A stretch of DNA of 64,000 nucleotides from Crossaster papposus (GCA_037893245.1 JBAIAA010000241.1:124001-188000); one strand, 5' to 3'. Positions 33,670-46,136 are shown, counted from the first letter of the stretch. The notes: generated by a model from the sequence alone, not told the origin. Translations and numbers: made by a program.

Positions 33670-34922
33670 AATTTGATTACCGACTACATGTACATGTACA
33701 AATGTACGTTGTACGTGTGTGCACAAAGCGTATGCGATTCGTACACTGTGGGTACATGTACCGTACACACAACAATGTGGCCGCGCGAACCCTTCTCGTA
33801 CCTAGACGTCGCGTACCGACTATCGAGAATTTGTTCGGGCTCTGCCTCGGTTTACGTCACTCATTTTGAGTGGCTGCGAAATTAAAAAAGGGGGGGTCAA
33901 TTTCTAGACGGCAAATTACAACACTAAACGTACACTAGAACCAGTTTTGCTTTTTATTCACATTTGATACACATAAATATATTAATTTAAAACAAAAAAT
34001 GCGTTTATGTCACAGAAATTTCGTCCTAAAATTGGTGACTCCCAAACATTTTCTAAAGTTTAAATAAAATTATGCTGAGCTATTTTGACAACTAATGAAC
34101 CTAACATACATGTATTATAGACAAATATGTTACTAAAAACCAAACAAAAAATGTCATTGATCTTTGTTAATTTGCTTAAATTGGCAAAATACATTGCAAG
34201 TGCAAGAATTCACTACTCAGGCCTCCACATTTATGTAAACATGCATACATGTACAGTATGCATGTGTATGGATGTGGGTGTTTCTTTGTATTTGGGTGCC
34301 AATTAGGAATTAACTTGATGAATTTGAAATGACCATTTTCAACATGTGTGATAAGGTTACCAACATGTTATCATTAATCAATAAACAGTGAAAATATTCA
34401 TATTTGTTGCAAAATGAAATTTTGATAAAAAATGTGCATTTTGATAACAAATGTTGTGATGTCTCCCTATTTTTTAGGTACACTGTGTGACATTAAAACT
34501 GACCTTCTTTATGATACCTTCCCGGTTTAATGAAAATACACACATCGATTATTGTACAATTAAGTTATTAACAGTAAGCCAAAGCATGAAATTACAATGT
34601 AAGTGTAATTTCAAACTTGGAGCGACCTGGTTTAGGATTGGGGTTAAGTTGATTTTCGATAGCACATCGTAACTTTTCGTTTCTCTAAATGTTACGTTGT
34701 TAATGTTCATTTTCATGACGAAAAAATCCAAAAACCGTTTCAAGAAAATGTTAAGTATACAATTTAACTTCAAACTACCACTAGCAAATACCTGAGACCC
34801 CTATTTATCTTAAATCCAAAACATCTCCAAAGATATCGCAGTTTATATGTGACCTGCTCCCACACAACCATACAGTATGTAAGTGGTTATTTTTAAAAAG
34901 TGAGATATTGTTATTTCTATTA
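33670..34922. other. Left-arm sequence without a supported gene
   Basis: Matches 48,923-50,180 in inverted orientation. It contains TACATGTACA repeats, a CGCGCG-rich patch near 33,780-33,830, and the word TGTGTGACATTAAAAC at 34,483 also seen near 17,418 and 29,050. No gene seen. Confidence 0.5.
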
Positions 34923-35180
34923 CACACTAAAAAATAAAGGTGCAAATATCCACCTTTAGGGGTGCAACAAAATGCAACACCACGAGCACCTTTTAGGGTT
35001 CATATTTGCACCCCTAAACGGGGGTGCAAGTTTGCACCCCATGTAAAAGTTCAAATGTGCACCTTATAGGTTCAACTATGCACCTTTTTTAGGGTTCAAA
35101 TTTGCACCCTATATTTTCAAAAGGTGCAAACATGCTCCTTTAATTCACTGGTTGTGAACCTTTATGGGTTCATAATAGCA

Positions 35181-35341
35181 CCTTCAGGGGGTGCAAACGG
35201 GCACCTCAGGGGGTGCAAACGGGCACCTTCAGGGGTGCAAACGGGCACCTCAGGGGGTGCAAACGGGCACCTCAGGGGGTGCAAACAGGCAGCTCAAGGG
35301 GTGCAAACGGGCACCTCAGGGGGTGCAAACGGGCACCTCAA
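35181..35341 (+). repeat. Tandem array of GGGTGCAAACGGGCACCTCA
   Basis: About eight 20-base units, one with CAGG in place of CGGG. They match the GGTGCAAA motif scattered through both ends of the surrounding element. Open in one frame but non-coding in character. Confidence 0.85.
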
Positions 35342-36510
35342 TTCAGCTGAAAATTGCTTGGTTTGGTTAAATTGTGAAACAAAACAAAAGAAAACAAATT
35401 ATATTACAATTACTATCGAAACATCGCATAGCAAAAACATTTAATTCAATAAGGTTTTCAAAATATACAATCATCACATATTATTAAAAAACTATCAACT
35501 AACGTACTATTCTGAGATTTTTGTTGAAATGGTTCATTTTCACAAGCCTATATTGTGTACGCTAGGTGGGGAATCAGCACAGAAATGTATTATTTTAGAA
35601 GTGGAAATGTAGACATTTCCTCAGTCGTATGCGGTTTACGTGTGAATCTTGGCGTATCCTTGAAATAATCTATATCAGCAGCGCTTTTCGAGTGGGGAAA
35701 GGGGGTGATCAAAACAATCTTTACGCTTGTGAAAATGTTAAACCATCCCTAAAACTGCACTTTGAATATTTTTCATTTGCAAGATCATCATTTATATTAA
35801 AAATGAAAGGCAAGAATTCCAACAGCTGCCTTTGAAGAATATGTACAATTGTTATAAAAAAGTTACCTCGACTTGCCAAATAGAATTTTAACAAGATTCT
35901 ATGACAACAATCAGCTATACTTTGCTTTCATAATTACATGTAATAAGAATTTGTTTTTATAGTCTATAGTACTATATTTAGAAAAAGTGTGCGTGCAGTG
36001 GCTAACAAATTTATAGTTGTAAACATTTGAGGCAATGTAAAAAAAACACACACAAAAAACCACGAACTTACCAACATGCATTACATGTTTATAAAAAAAC
36101 ATTTAAACATTTATATCGAGTCCTTATCAAAAAATTAATTGTGGCATCAGTTTCCGATCAATCGTGGGTGGATATAGGAGAAACAAGTTGATATTATATC
36201 TGTCAACCAATACTTTACGTTTGTGTATTATGTACACAGAAAGAGATGCAGCTAAAAAATAGGCAATTGATTCATGGCAATTTAGTTGATGAAAATTAAA
36301 TGAACAGACAGGGTCTAAGATCTCGGTTATAAGACTTCGAGACCACAATACATATTGTACCAATAAATCATCATAAATTATAAAATAGTTTGGACACTAC
36401 TATCTTCATTTGTTTTAACAAATGTTATATTATAAGTATTTCTTAACACCCTGTTTAATACTGAAGGTACATGTACATTGGATTAAAGGTAGTATACATC
36501 ATTTGCAAAT
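35342..36510. other. Element interior, no gene seen
   Basis: AT-rich sequence inside the TA-flanked element. No domain, splice pair or repeat could be supported. Confidence 0.4.
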
Positions 36511-37478
36511 GGGTCTTTCCATAAATAAGGGGGCCAAAGCGTGACATGGTGTTATTTCTCAAAATGTAATTTACTTTCTATATTCTTTGCATGTTCGTAT
36601 GGTGGGGATAGCTCATACGTTTAATGTATAACTTCAATTTCTCGAACCAGATTTTTTGTTTTCATATACGATCCAAAACTATCCATCACACTGTAATGGA
36701 GACACCGGTGTCTCAGTTACAGTGTGAAGTGTGAAACTTGTGACTTGTTTTGCCATAAATTAGTAGGTTTTCATTGAAAATTTAAATTTCAAAGGGTAAT
36801 ATGTAAACATCATTGGTATACTGTAATTCAGCTATTTTCAATGAAAACCTTCAAACGTTGGCCAAGCAGTAAAGGCCGACAGTTTTACGCGTAACCGTGA
36901 CACTGGTGTCTTTGTTACACCGTGACTCAAAAAGTCCTGTCTCTCTTATTATGCATCATAAATGTCTGAATCGAGCAAAGTGCATAGTAATACATGCTAC
37001 ATGTACATGTATGATAGATTCAGACATTTATGATGCATAATAAGAGAGACAGGACTTTTTGAGTCACGGTGTAACAAAGACACCAGTGTCACGGTTACGC
37101 GTAAAACTGTCGGCCTTTGCTGCTTGGCCAACGTTTGAAGGTTTTCATTGAAAATAGCTGAATTACAGTATACCAATGATGTTTACATATTACCCTTTGA
37201 AATTTAAATTTTCAATGAAAACCTACTAATTTATGGCAAAACAAGTCACAAGTTTCACACTTCACACTGTAACTGAGACACCGGTGTCTCCATTACAGTG
37301 TGATGGATAGTTTTGGATCGTATATGAAAACAAAAAATCTGATTCGAGAAATTGAAGTTATACATTAAACGTATGAGCTATCCCCACCATACGAACATGC
37401 AAAGAATATAGAAAGTAAATTACATTTTGAGAAATAACACCATGTCACGCTTTGGCCCCCTTATTTATGGAAAGACCC
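36511..37478. mobile_element. Foldback element family A, copy 2
   Basis: 968 bases with the same GGGTCTTTCCATAAATAAGG ends as 14,336-15,706 and nearly identical arms, meeting at about 36,995 in a TACATGTACATG loop. AAAT flanks both ends (36,507-36,510 and 37,479-37,482), a possible short target duplication. It lacks the nested insert of copy 1. The GACACCGGTGTCTC and GGTTACGCG words are kept. Confidence 0.85.
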
Positions 37479-38108
37479 AAATACATGTACATGTAGAACA
37501 ATATATACACCGGTATACTGAATTTTTATGAAATACCTTTTTGACCTTAGGCGAGTAACAATTTCAAGCATGCTGTGAAATCACAGCGCATGATGTACTG
37601 TGGTTTTCAAGAAAAGCAGAATTTTGTATCAATTTCCAACGATTGCCAACCGACAATCATTGGAAATATTACCCGACTATTTTTAAACACTGTCCACAAT
37701 TTAGTACATTTAGTTAGTCCAAATTTTATTTGCAAGCCAAATAGCTTGGTTTCCTAACCTGATAATTCCGAGACACATACATTTGTTACTTTGAAGAAAG
37801 TCAAGAAACCAGACTGCAAGAACAGCATTTTTTTCTTGGTTTTTCTAGCTTCTATAAATACAAAACTTTAAAAACGGGTTGGCGTCACAATATCTACTAT
37901 AAATATAAACCCCTAAACCCATCGAAAATTACAGCAAAAGCAAATGGACAGGTGTTGTAATGTCTCGTCCCAATGCAGCAATGTACTGTGTTTCTTACTG
38001 GCTTGGGATATTCGACCTCATACAAATAGTAAGAAGCGAACATTACTGCCAAGCCCATTACTAGACTAGATTAGAAGGCGAACACACACCGACCACATCA
38101 AGAAATAC

Positions 38109-38179
38109 CTGCATCCCATGTCCGCCGTATTGAATGCATCTCCTTTCATGACCAAGCAGGGCGTGGATGCAATTGGGTC
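38109..38179 (-). CDS. Candidate exon on minus strand
   Basis: A 71-base segment has a good acceptor (TTTTTACACTTACAG) and donor (CAG|GTATTT). Two frames are open: DPIASTPCLVMKGDAFNTAD in phase 0, and NCIHALLGHERRCIQYGGHG in another. It may belong with the exon-like segment at 39,016-39,122, but the phases do not join directly, so an exon is missing or one call is wrong. Confidence 0.3.
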
Positions 38180-39015
38180 CTGTAAGTGTAAAAATCACAA
38201 AATAACACACAATTATCATATGACATTTACAATTGTAAAGGCACAACAGTACATTTTGAGTGGGTTTTTTAAACGGTGATTCCATGACAACTAAATTAAT
38301 TCAGATGCTTTTTATTTGTTGAGTTAAAAAAAAATCTGTTTAGCCAACTAGCCGTATTTGAACAGATTTTGGTTTTAATTTATGTGTCAAAATCTATCAG
38401 AGCATTATTACCACCGATAGTCATTTAAGTCATGACGTCTCACCCAAGAATGTGTCTTAAATAAAAAGAATTTACGTCGGACATGTCTATACATGTGATG
38501 TATGATCAGATTTCGACATGACAGACATTGATGGTGTGATTAAAAAGGTGGTTTTTTTTTACCACGTGCAGGGGGTAAATAGTTATTGAAAATGGTGTAA
38601 TTACTTCCCATAATTATGAATATTGTTGATTTTCCATGATTTTAAACCAAGCTTTATACTCGGTGATTTCAAAGAGCCTGTAAAAATGTGTTTTTGTTTT
38701 TGGGGGCTGGCTTGCTTGGATGGGTTGGAACCAATGATCCTGTGCCTGCAGGCATGGTTATTAAAAAATAAATAAACAGTTTTCACATGTAGTTAGCGTA
38801 TCAGTGCAGTAAATGTACCATACTCTGCTTTTTTCTAGAAATAATGCAATGGTCAATAACAACGAACAAGGGAATAATATAAAAATACAAATGTATACAA
38901 GTATCCAAACTCCCTGGAGTAAACTGGAAACTGCAATTTACCATTTATTTCCTTGTCCTCTGTGCTGTCAGCAACCGCTGCTTTGTATGTCTCCAGCAGA
39001 CCTTGACGGGCTTAC

Positions 39016-39122
39016 ATCTTGCCGCCCAACTGCAAGATTGTATTGTTGCATGTATGGATGGTGCCCCTCAAACACATGTACATGTTTTTAGCTCCAAAAT
39101 ACACCTCCACTTCTTTCAAGAT
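39016..39122 (-). CDS. Candidate exon on minus strand
   Basis: A 107-base segment lies between an acceptor (CCAAATTTAG) and a donor (AAGAT|GTAAGC). It is open as ILKEVEVYFGAKNMYMCLRG then TIHTCNNTILQLGGK. The composition is protein-like. Upstream on the same strand, 39,672-39,850 looks like a CpG-bearing 5' UTR exon ending in AAAAAAT|GTAAGT. It lies inside the TA-flanked element and may be its own gene or a captured one. Confidence 0.35.
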
Positions 39123-40105
39123 CTAAATTTGGAAAAAGAATGAACCACTGAATAATCATGTAATGAGAAATAGGCATATGTTTTAGTATAAATTTAATTT
39201 AATAAAATTTCTAATCAATGGAACTTAGATTTAGAAGGCAAGTAGAAACCTATATCAGGATGAACTAGTACAAGGCTAGCCTATTCAACTATTTTCAAAT
39301 TTAATTACAAACACCACGACAACGACGGTTTACCAAAACGAGTCATGACTTGACACTCAACAGGTGTGATTATATATGGTTTAGGCCTTGATTCTTCATT
39401 AATCAATAAATCATCAAAAATAGAAAGGCTAACAACACGAGAAACGAAATGTTGGTGAAAACAATACTGCCCTACAAAAGGCTTGACCTATACACGTGGT
39501 TTCATCCGGCGATCCGATGGCACCGAGTTTGTGTGGAATTCAAAATTATGTGCACTTGGTCAGGCACAAAGAGCTAAGGCACGTGAACGTTATACGACTA
39601 TATCCCGCCGACATGTTCGACGGTCCGAGTCATGCAGCGATTTGATTTGATTTGATTTGGCTTAACTTACATTTTTTGGCTGTCTAACTTGTGACAGACG
39701 ATGATAGTACCAACAATGCTTCCACTCGAGTAGTTTGAATAAGAGACACACACGCAGAAACAGCTACAATAATGGAAGTTTCAGCACCTTTGTCGAGGAC
39801 GGGCAACTGCCACGGCTTTGAAAATGGCGGCAATAATGCCGCACGCATGCGCAATTGTGGACATACAGTGCCAAAACTATGGTTTGTTTGTCGTAACTAG
39901 ATTTTTTGTAAAGGGTCGGTCGTCGCAGGTTTTTTTTTCATTATTGAATTATAATGTACATACATTTTCAGGCAGAAATTGTTACAAATAATAGCCTCAG
40001 GGTGAAGAAAATCACGGCTTGGTCGGCAGATTAATTGTTTGTTTTAATATTGAAAAGATTACATGTAATTTGGGTCAGTTTTTACGGCGTGGAGGACCCC
40101 CGTGG

Positions 40106-41038
40106 CCGGTGTGAAAGGTAATTCTGTCCCCCCTGGTAAATGTGTCCCCCCGGACAGACTTACCAGGCCGTGACCCGGTAAATCTGTCCGGGGGGACACA
40201 TTTACCTAGGTATTTCTGTCCCCCTCCAGGTAATTCTGTCTCCCTGCCCAACGTTAACCAGTTCGCGCCGGGATTATTTTAACATCGCCAAGCCCACGGG
40301 CGGGATTATTTTTAACGAAACTCAATCCGAAGTGTGTTCAGGCCGATAGTGCCGGGAAGCACACCCACGCATTTCCGGCCTTGCCCGCTGCTGACATACA
40401 TTTCCGAACTTGAACTTGGCGTGTTTATGCGTCATCCGTTTTTAATCTGGGGAAATATTTGCGTTTATATATACGTCATCCGGCGCGAACTGGTTAAACG
40501 TGTCCCCCTGGTAAAATTGTCCCGTGCAACGTCACAAGTCTAGCACCCACCAGACGCAACAACCAGTGTAGTACAGGTTCACCTCTTCATGGTGCATCAT
40601 TTGTGGCAGACTGTAGGATGTGTAGCGTACTACAAATTACAGGTGGTCAAAAGTGCTGCCACATTTCGTGCTGGGTATACAGAATTTGTACGCGTGCAAG
40701 AAGTCTGAAAATACTGATTACCGCTAATTTCCCTTTCGCGCAGAAACGTAGATCGGTTGATTTAATTAATTAATACAGTTATTTATATTTTTATTTCTAT
40801 TTTGATAAATCGATGAAGGGAACAGAAGTCCAAATAATAAATTCCATGTAGGCTTTTCATTGAAATAACATCAAAATAACCACTTATGTGTGGAACATTG
40901 GGGGACAAAATTACCTAGAGAGGGGACAGAATAAACTGGAGGGGGACGGAATTAACGGCTCTAGGGGGACACTTTTACCTAGGTAATTCTGTCCCCCCGG
41001 ACAATTTTACCGGGGGACAGAATTACCGTCCACACCGG
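40106..41038. mobile_element. 933 bp element with repeated GGTAATTCTGTCCCCC
   Basis: Ends CCGGTGTGAAAGGTAATTC and the complement of GAATTACCGTCCACACCGG form an inverted repeat. Words of the form GGTAATTCTGTCCCCC or GGTAAATNTGTCCCCC occur about a dozen times in both orientations, clustered at the ends. A TTAA-flanked MITE (40,258-40,493) is nested inside. No target duplication identified. Confidence 0.75.
40258..40493. mobile_element. 236 bp MITE with TTAA target duplication
   Basis: The perfect inverted repeat CCAGTTCGCGCCGG / CCGGCGCGAACTGG is flanked by TTAA at 40,254-40,257 and 40,494-40,497. TTAA specificity is characteristic of piggyBac and Kolobok transposons. Nested in the GTCCCCC element, itself nested in the TA-flanked element: a three-level stack. 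Confidence 0.85.
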
Positions 41039-41996
41039 CAAACAATTTTTGTGGGTGCCTTGGCGCGGCGCAATGCATTACCATACTACTGTACATGTAT
41101 GCAATGCAGCGTTATACATGTACATTGTATACGGTGCCCGCGCACGCATATGGCCTAGTTATCCGGCCCGATCGCGCGTCAGTTTGATGATGACCTTGCA
41201 TTGGATCTCTGAACCAATCTCAGATCAAATGCAATAAAGCGGTAAGAGGAAACATTATGTTGTTTACTGGTTTTTATTGTATGTTTAAAACCAGGCTCAT
41301 GGGTCTGGATGAGGTACATGTAATAACTTACGGGCGTTGTGTGAAACCGGAATGAATGAACCTGCCACGGTGTAATCCACAAACAAAGTTTTAAAACAAA
41401 CAAAAAAGGGGGAAAAAATGACTATACTCCAGTCTGGATCAATGTCCTAAATTAATACGGACCTATAAATTAAAACAATGCTCACGGATGCGTCCTAAAC
41501 GTATTAAGTCACATTTAATAATGAACGCCGTGCTGTTCAAACAATCTGTGTAACGCAATCTATATGCAACATAATGATGTAACGCAAAATATAATGCTCG
41601 GAAACTGAAACTAAGGTGCAATTTTGCACCTTCAACTTCACTCTCCATTTTTGTACTTCAAAGGGGTGCAAAGTTGCACCTTTTTTATACTAAGATGAAC
41701 TTTTCACCTTTTTTTGAAAAAAGGTGGAACTTTGCACCTTTTTTAGTGAGTCTGCACCTTTTTTGCACCTTTAGTTTTTAGTGTGTATAGTACACACCTT
41801 TAGCTTTTATTTGGTACCAAAACCACCTTTATACATACTTCAAATTTTATGAGGATTTTATTTCGATGTGTATGTATTTGGGAGATAAATTAACACTTTT
41901 AGAACACAGTTTCCCTCAATAAATGCATGATTTTTGTACTTTTTCATAAATAAAGTTGATTTTGTTTAACTTAGGGGTAAAGTATATTATTATTAA

Positions 41997-42577
41997 GGGA
42001 ATAAATGTGTGTTCGAGAGGTTTTAATCACTCTGTTTAATACCGATTAGAGTCTGGGTGCTGATAATTACCCGAGCCGAAGGCGAGGGTAATTATCAGCA
42101 CCCAGACTCCAAGAGGTATTAAACAGAGTGATTAATACCGACCGAACACACATTTATTCCCATTCATAAATACCTTTTTTGTAAAATTCAGCCCAAAAAG
42201 CCCCGAAAATCCCGGAAAATTGTCGCAAGTAAATTTCGGTGTTTCGTCATTCTGTCTGTGTCAAATGACATGTTTCCGCCTCTGTCGCTCTCTACACAAT
42301 ACATGCAATAAAGCGTATTTACTGTGAACCAGACTATTACAGCCATTGGCAACCTCGTTCCCAAGGTGTCGAGCTGTACGCGCTCAACACTACCCGCTCT
42401 TATTATTGGAGACGAGGTACTGTTCAAGGTTGGAAATAAATTGAGCCCTGGGGACGGAATGTTGTTTCCATCTATGTTTAAACACTTCCAGCCATGTCTT
42501 TATCGTCCGTTTAATACCGGCCACGTGACGGGCTCTCGACCAATAGGAATGCCTAAACTGTCCCAGGTATTTATGAA
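41997..42577. mobile_element. PIF/Harbinger-like MITE, copy 1
   Basis: Begins GGGAATAAATGTGTGTTCG and ends GGTATTTATGAA, flanked by TAA at 41,994-41,996 and 42,578-42,580. The right arm near 48,710 has one TAA and no insert, proving a three-base target duplication of the TWA type. Inside is a 23-base palindromic arm (AGTCTGGGTGCTGATAATTA and CCC) at about 42,050-42,110 and GTATTAAACAGAGTG words in both orientations. Confidence 0.85.
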
Positions 42578-44615
42578 TAAAGAATAAAAACATAACGAAA
42601 AACAAAAATCGATGTCCGCCCGATTTATCACCCCATCTTAACTTTGACGAGCTGTATCTCGAAATAGCATGTGCGACTTATGTCGGGTTTCGTAGGAGCG
42701 CGTCACATACAAGTATGCACCGTAGAGAATATTGGTTTCTCACGAAAATCGATACGTTGTGCTACACGTGAAGTCCATATATCATTGTTAGTGCGACGAG
42801 CGAGTGCAGCGATTCAATGGCCAGGATGAAAGATCATGTGATCTATCAGGTGATTACACCAAGTTGCCATGTTCTGGAACTTTCGACAATTATTTTCTCG
42901 TCTCCGACGATACGAGGTGACCGCGTGTTACGAATACCTGTGGGGCATATTTTTAATAACACAAACTTTCCATGAGTGTAGAATATTAAAAAACTTTCTA
43001 ATGAAGTTGTAATCACACACGTTATGCGCTGTACATGACAAAAAAAATAAAAACAATACACGAATGCAAGTTTCCAAATGATTTCTGTCTCCTGTACAAA
43101 ATGTTCAAGTTCACTTTAACTGTAATTAAATAAGTTTCACGTCTGTACACATGTACAGTGAGTTTGTACAGGGGTAACTTAAATTAAATTAATATCACCA
43201 CGACCAGTCACAAAAAGTTGTAGCAGTTTGGTTGAAATTACATTTTTTGGTGCTAATGTACATTTTCTTATTTTGATTAACCCATGAAAAACCATGACCC
43301 ACATTTTGGAACCATCCTCAATCGATTCTGCAAAATCCTCCACCACGTACATTTGGATTCATTCTTAATCCTCCAAAATGGTCTGTTAATTCTTAAATTT
43401 GTCCAAGGATTCTGTGAAGATTAAAACAAAAAATATCACAATAATTTTTGAAAATGAAATTTCAGAGTGTTAAAAAGGATCTACAAAGTGTTAAAAACAT
43501 TTTTCTCTTGCATTTTTGAAACATTGTATGAAAAATATAACGGAAAAAGAATCCCAAAGACACAAAATCTACTTTAAAAAAAACACGGAGTATTGGTATG
43601 AAATAAGGTACCGGTATATTGGGTCGAAATTTCAACCCAGGAAAATAATTGTGGTTAAAATGGGAGCATTTTGAAAAACGTGCTCGACTTTTCAACCATT
43701 TTGTACATGAGAACAAAGCCATGTCTCCACAGTGATACAAAAATGTGAATGGGTGTACCGGTGGACATGTACATGTATGTAGGCTATTTCTGACTATTTG
43801 TGGTCGTTTTCAATGAAAATAACCCACAAAACAACCAAACAAAATCTTTAATAAAATTTGTGGACAGAAAAGCCGAACACACGAACGGACAAAGAAAACC
43901 TTAACGAACGAATGAAACCCTCGTGTTTTCAACCACTGCCGTACGTCGACATTATTGTCAGCAAACACTTGAGGGCTCTATTTCAAATGTCAAACTTGTT
44001 GGATCCAATGGTTCTCTGAAATCGAGCTCGATGGCTCCTCGATCTCTCTCGTTTGAATACACTTCAGTTTCCGCTCGATTCGTGCCAGATTTCTGCTCGA
44101 TTTTCGCTCATTTTTTTTGCTTGATTTTTGCTCGATTTTCAATCGGTCTGCGCTCGGTCACGGCTGGACGCAATTTTGATTGAGCGGCTCGATAATAAAG
44201 CCTTTCGAGCGGCTCGATATGTAATAGTGCTGCAGCAGAGGCCTAAAAAAGAGGAGGGTACCGGCAGCCGAATAATAACATTTGTCCTCATGTCTAAAAT
44301 TAATCATTAGGGTGTAGGGATCACGAAACTGCATGATGACATCGTCAACTTTGCGTGCGATTTGAATATGGCCGCCATTTTCCAAGATGGCAGCCATTCC
44401 TCTACAGCATCTAATAACCCGGTAACAGGCCAGCGTAGGATGTTTTTTTTGTCAAACCATGTATGTTTTCGGCGTCAAGGAATCCAATAAAGATATTTTC
44501 AGATCATTTAGATGAAGGCGAAGCTGAAATTCAAAATGGCGCGACTGAGGTACTGGAAGCAAGCACGCTCCTGTCAAAATGCACCCCTGGATTATATTTA
44601 AATACCAGGATTTAG
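42578..44615. other. Left-arm sequence without a supported gene
   Basis: Mirrors 46,673-48,709. It holds a run of CTCGAT/GCTCGATTTT words at 43,990-44,140 and a CCGCCAT-containing patch near 44,370-44,400. A 92-codon frame at 43,462-43,740 (minus) is conserved in the other arm only because the arms are recent; it shows no domain. Confidence 0.5.
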
Positions 44616-45110
44616 GTGTTTATTAAACTGCCTTTGATATGTGACCTGTCACTACAAAATGAGAGTAAAGTCGCACGATGTGATGCTGAGATACCGGTAT
44701 GGCTATCCAAAGTCAAAAACCGGTGCCTGCGTGAAAGCCGGGTCCCGTCCTCCTGGAAGTCAGCTACTACTGTCCTTATACACAAACAGTGGGACCCTAC
44801 CGACCCGTTGTCCACCGTCGTGAAGGATGCCCGTCAAAAAAACAGAAAACCTCAACGTCGCCTGGCTCGATCTACAGAACGCCTTTTGCAGCATCCCTCA
44901 CGACGCTATGTTCACCGTGCTCACCTACATCGGGGCCCCGGAGGGCCTGGTATCCCTGGTGCGGGATATCTACACAGATGCCACCACCGATTCTGTCACA
45001 CCCACTGGCCGCACTGCAGCAGTCCAGCTCCTTTCAGGCGTAAAGCAGGGCTGCCCCATCTCTCCACCAAAGCAGCCTCTCTGCTATCATCATCATCGTC
45101 GTACGCCGGA
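44616..45110 (+). pseudogene. Non-LTR reverse transcriptase fragment (left arm)
   Basis: Blocks RCLRESRVPSSWKSATTVLI and HKQWDPTDP, then (after an internal deletion removing the expected middle motifs, with a frame change) NLNVAWLDLQNAFCSIPHD, LVSLVRDIYTDATTD and SGVKQGCPIS. This order resembles R2/NeSL-type site-specific non-LTR elements. The catalytic YADD motif is absent. A further 43-base deletion after CPIS separates it from the right-arm copy. Confidence 0.65.
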
Positions 45111-45129
45111 GGCGCCTTGGCGGCTATGA

Positions 45130-46080
45130 CTTCTTAGCACCATTGAAGTTGATCTGGTTCCATGTTCCTTCTGTGGCATGGGGGCTGCTGCGTCGTCGGC
45201 GAGAGCTGCTGCCGGCTTTCCGGACCATCGTCGCAGTCCATCCATCCATCGCAGACGCGGCCTGCCAGGAGTAGGGCGTGCGTCAGTCGGCAGACCGGTG
45301 ATCAGAGCTGGGTGGTTTGTGTGACGCTGGAAGTGCCCCAGCCACGTCCATTGCTGGTTCATCAGAGTGGCCTCAGTGAGTTGCCAGCGATCGCCTATAC
45401 GTTGTCCAAGTTCAGTGTTTGAGACGAAGTCGCTCCAAACAACACCAAGCAGCTTCCTCCACATAGTTCTGCCAAACGCGTCAATTGAATTTGCGCTTGT
45501 GGTGCTGACTGTCCAGGTCGCTGCCCCGTACATCATTTTTGAGAGAATGAGCGCTCTGGCGAGGTGGAGCTTTTTTTCGATGCGTATACATACGTGATTT
45601 CTGGAGGTAGATGCATGAGTTCAAGGCACTCTTTGCGATGGCGATGCGGGAGCGAATCTCAGAGGAGTCATCTAGGGTGTTGTTGATGCTGCAGCCCAGG
45701 TATCGGAAATTGGTGGTCGGCTTGATGGGGTTGCCATGGAAAGTGACTGGAACGTCTGGAGCGTTCAGTGCTAGGTGTTCGGTTTTTCCTGGATGAAGTT
45801 TCAAACCATAGGAGTTGGCAATGAGGTCGAGCTTATCCAGCATAAAAGTGGCATCTTCTGCAGAGCGCGCAAATAGCACCAAGTCGTCGGCGTATCTCAG
45901 TTCCCAGTACTTGTCACCACTGACATCTGGAGGGAGTAGATGTGACACCTCTTCTTTCCACTCTCGCATCATCGCTTCTGTGTATAAGTTGAAAAGCACA
46001 GGAGACAAGGGGCAGCCCTGGCACCCTGACAAACTGGATGCCAAACTGGATGCCCTGCCTGGCCTACACCCTGCGGGCTA
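45130..46080 (-). pseudogene. RTE-like reverse transcriptase remnant in duplication spacer
   Basis: The minus strand reads GCPLSPVLFNLYTEAMMRE and ELRYADDLVLFARSAEDA (catalytic YADD), then KLHPGKTEHLALN and FRYLGCSINNTLDDSSEIRS. After a frameshift come MYGAATWTVSTTSANSIDAF, RKLLGVVWSDFVSN and GRPRLRWMDGLRRW. This is the palm/thumb and C-terminal tail order of RTE-like and related LINEs, a different family from the flanking fragments. It fills almost all of the ~1 kb spacer between the arms. Confidence 0.75.
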
Positions 46081-46136
46081 ACGTCCGTCGATGTCAGTTT
46101 TTTATAATAATCATCGCTTCTGTATTGAATTTCCGG

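Larger units (their letters stand above)
37479..40105. other. Element interior around candidate minus-strand exons
   Basis: Apart from the two candidate exons and the possible CpG-bearing 5' UTR near 39,672-39,850, no gene is supported. A TTTGATTTGATTTGG microrepeat is at 39,642-39,660. Confidence 0.4.
34923..41785. mobile_element. 6.86 kb TA-flanked DNA transposon, subterminal GGTGCAAA repeats
   Basis: The ends read CACACTAAAAAATAAAGG and, as reverse complement, CACACTAAAAACTAAAGG, both followed by TGCAAA: a ~24-base inverted repeat. TA lies on each side (34,921-34,922 and 41,786-41,787). The right arm near 48,922 has the exact empty site with a single TA, so ends and target duplication are directly shown. 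Subterminal zones hold many GGTGCAAA and TTGCACC words, including a 20-base tandem array at 35,181-35,341. TA duplication fits Tc1/mariner and relatives; no transposase domain was found. It carries secondary inserts (36,511-37,478; 40,106-41,038). Confidence 0.85.
31946..45110. repeat. Left arm of large inverted duplication
   Basis: This arm is reverse-complementary to 46,132-51,899 once two insertions are removed (34,923-41,785 and 41,997-42,577), leaving about 5.7 kb. The copies are nearly identical: for example the 92-codon frame at 43,462-43,740 translates identically at 47,549-47,827. A 43-base deletion near 45,063 distinguishes this arm. Confidence 0.9.

Noticed and set aside
35124-35444. 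106-codon ORF with GGANGHLRGCKQ repeats
   Set aside because: Translation of the 20-base GGTGCAAAC tandem array; no support for a protein.
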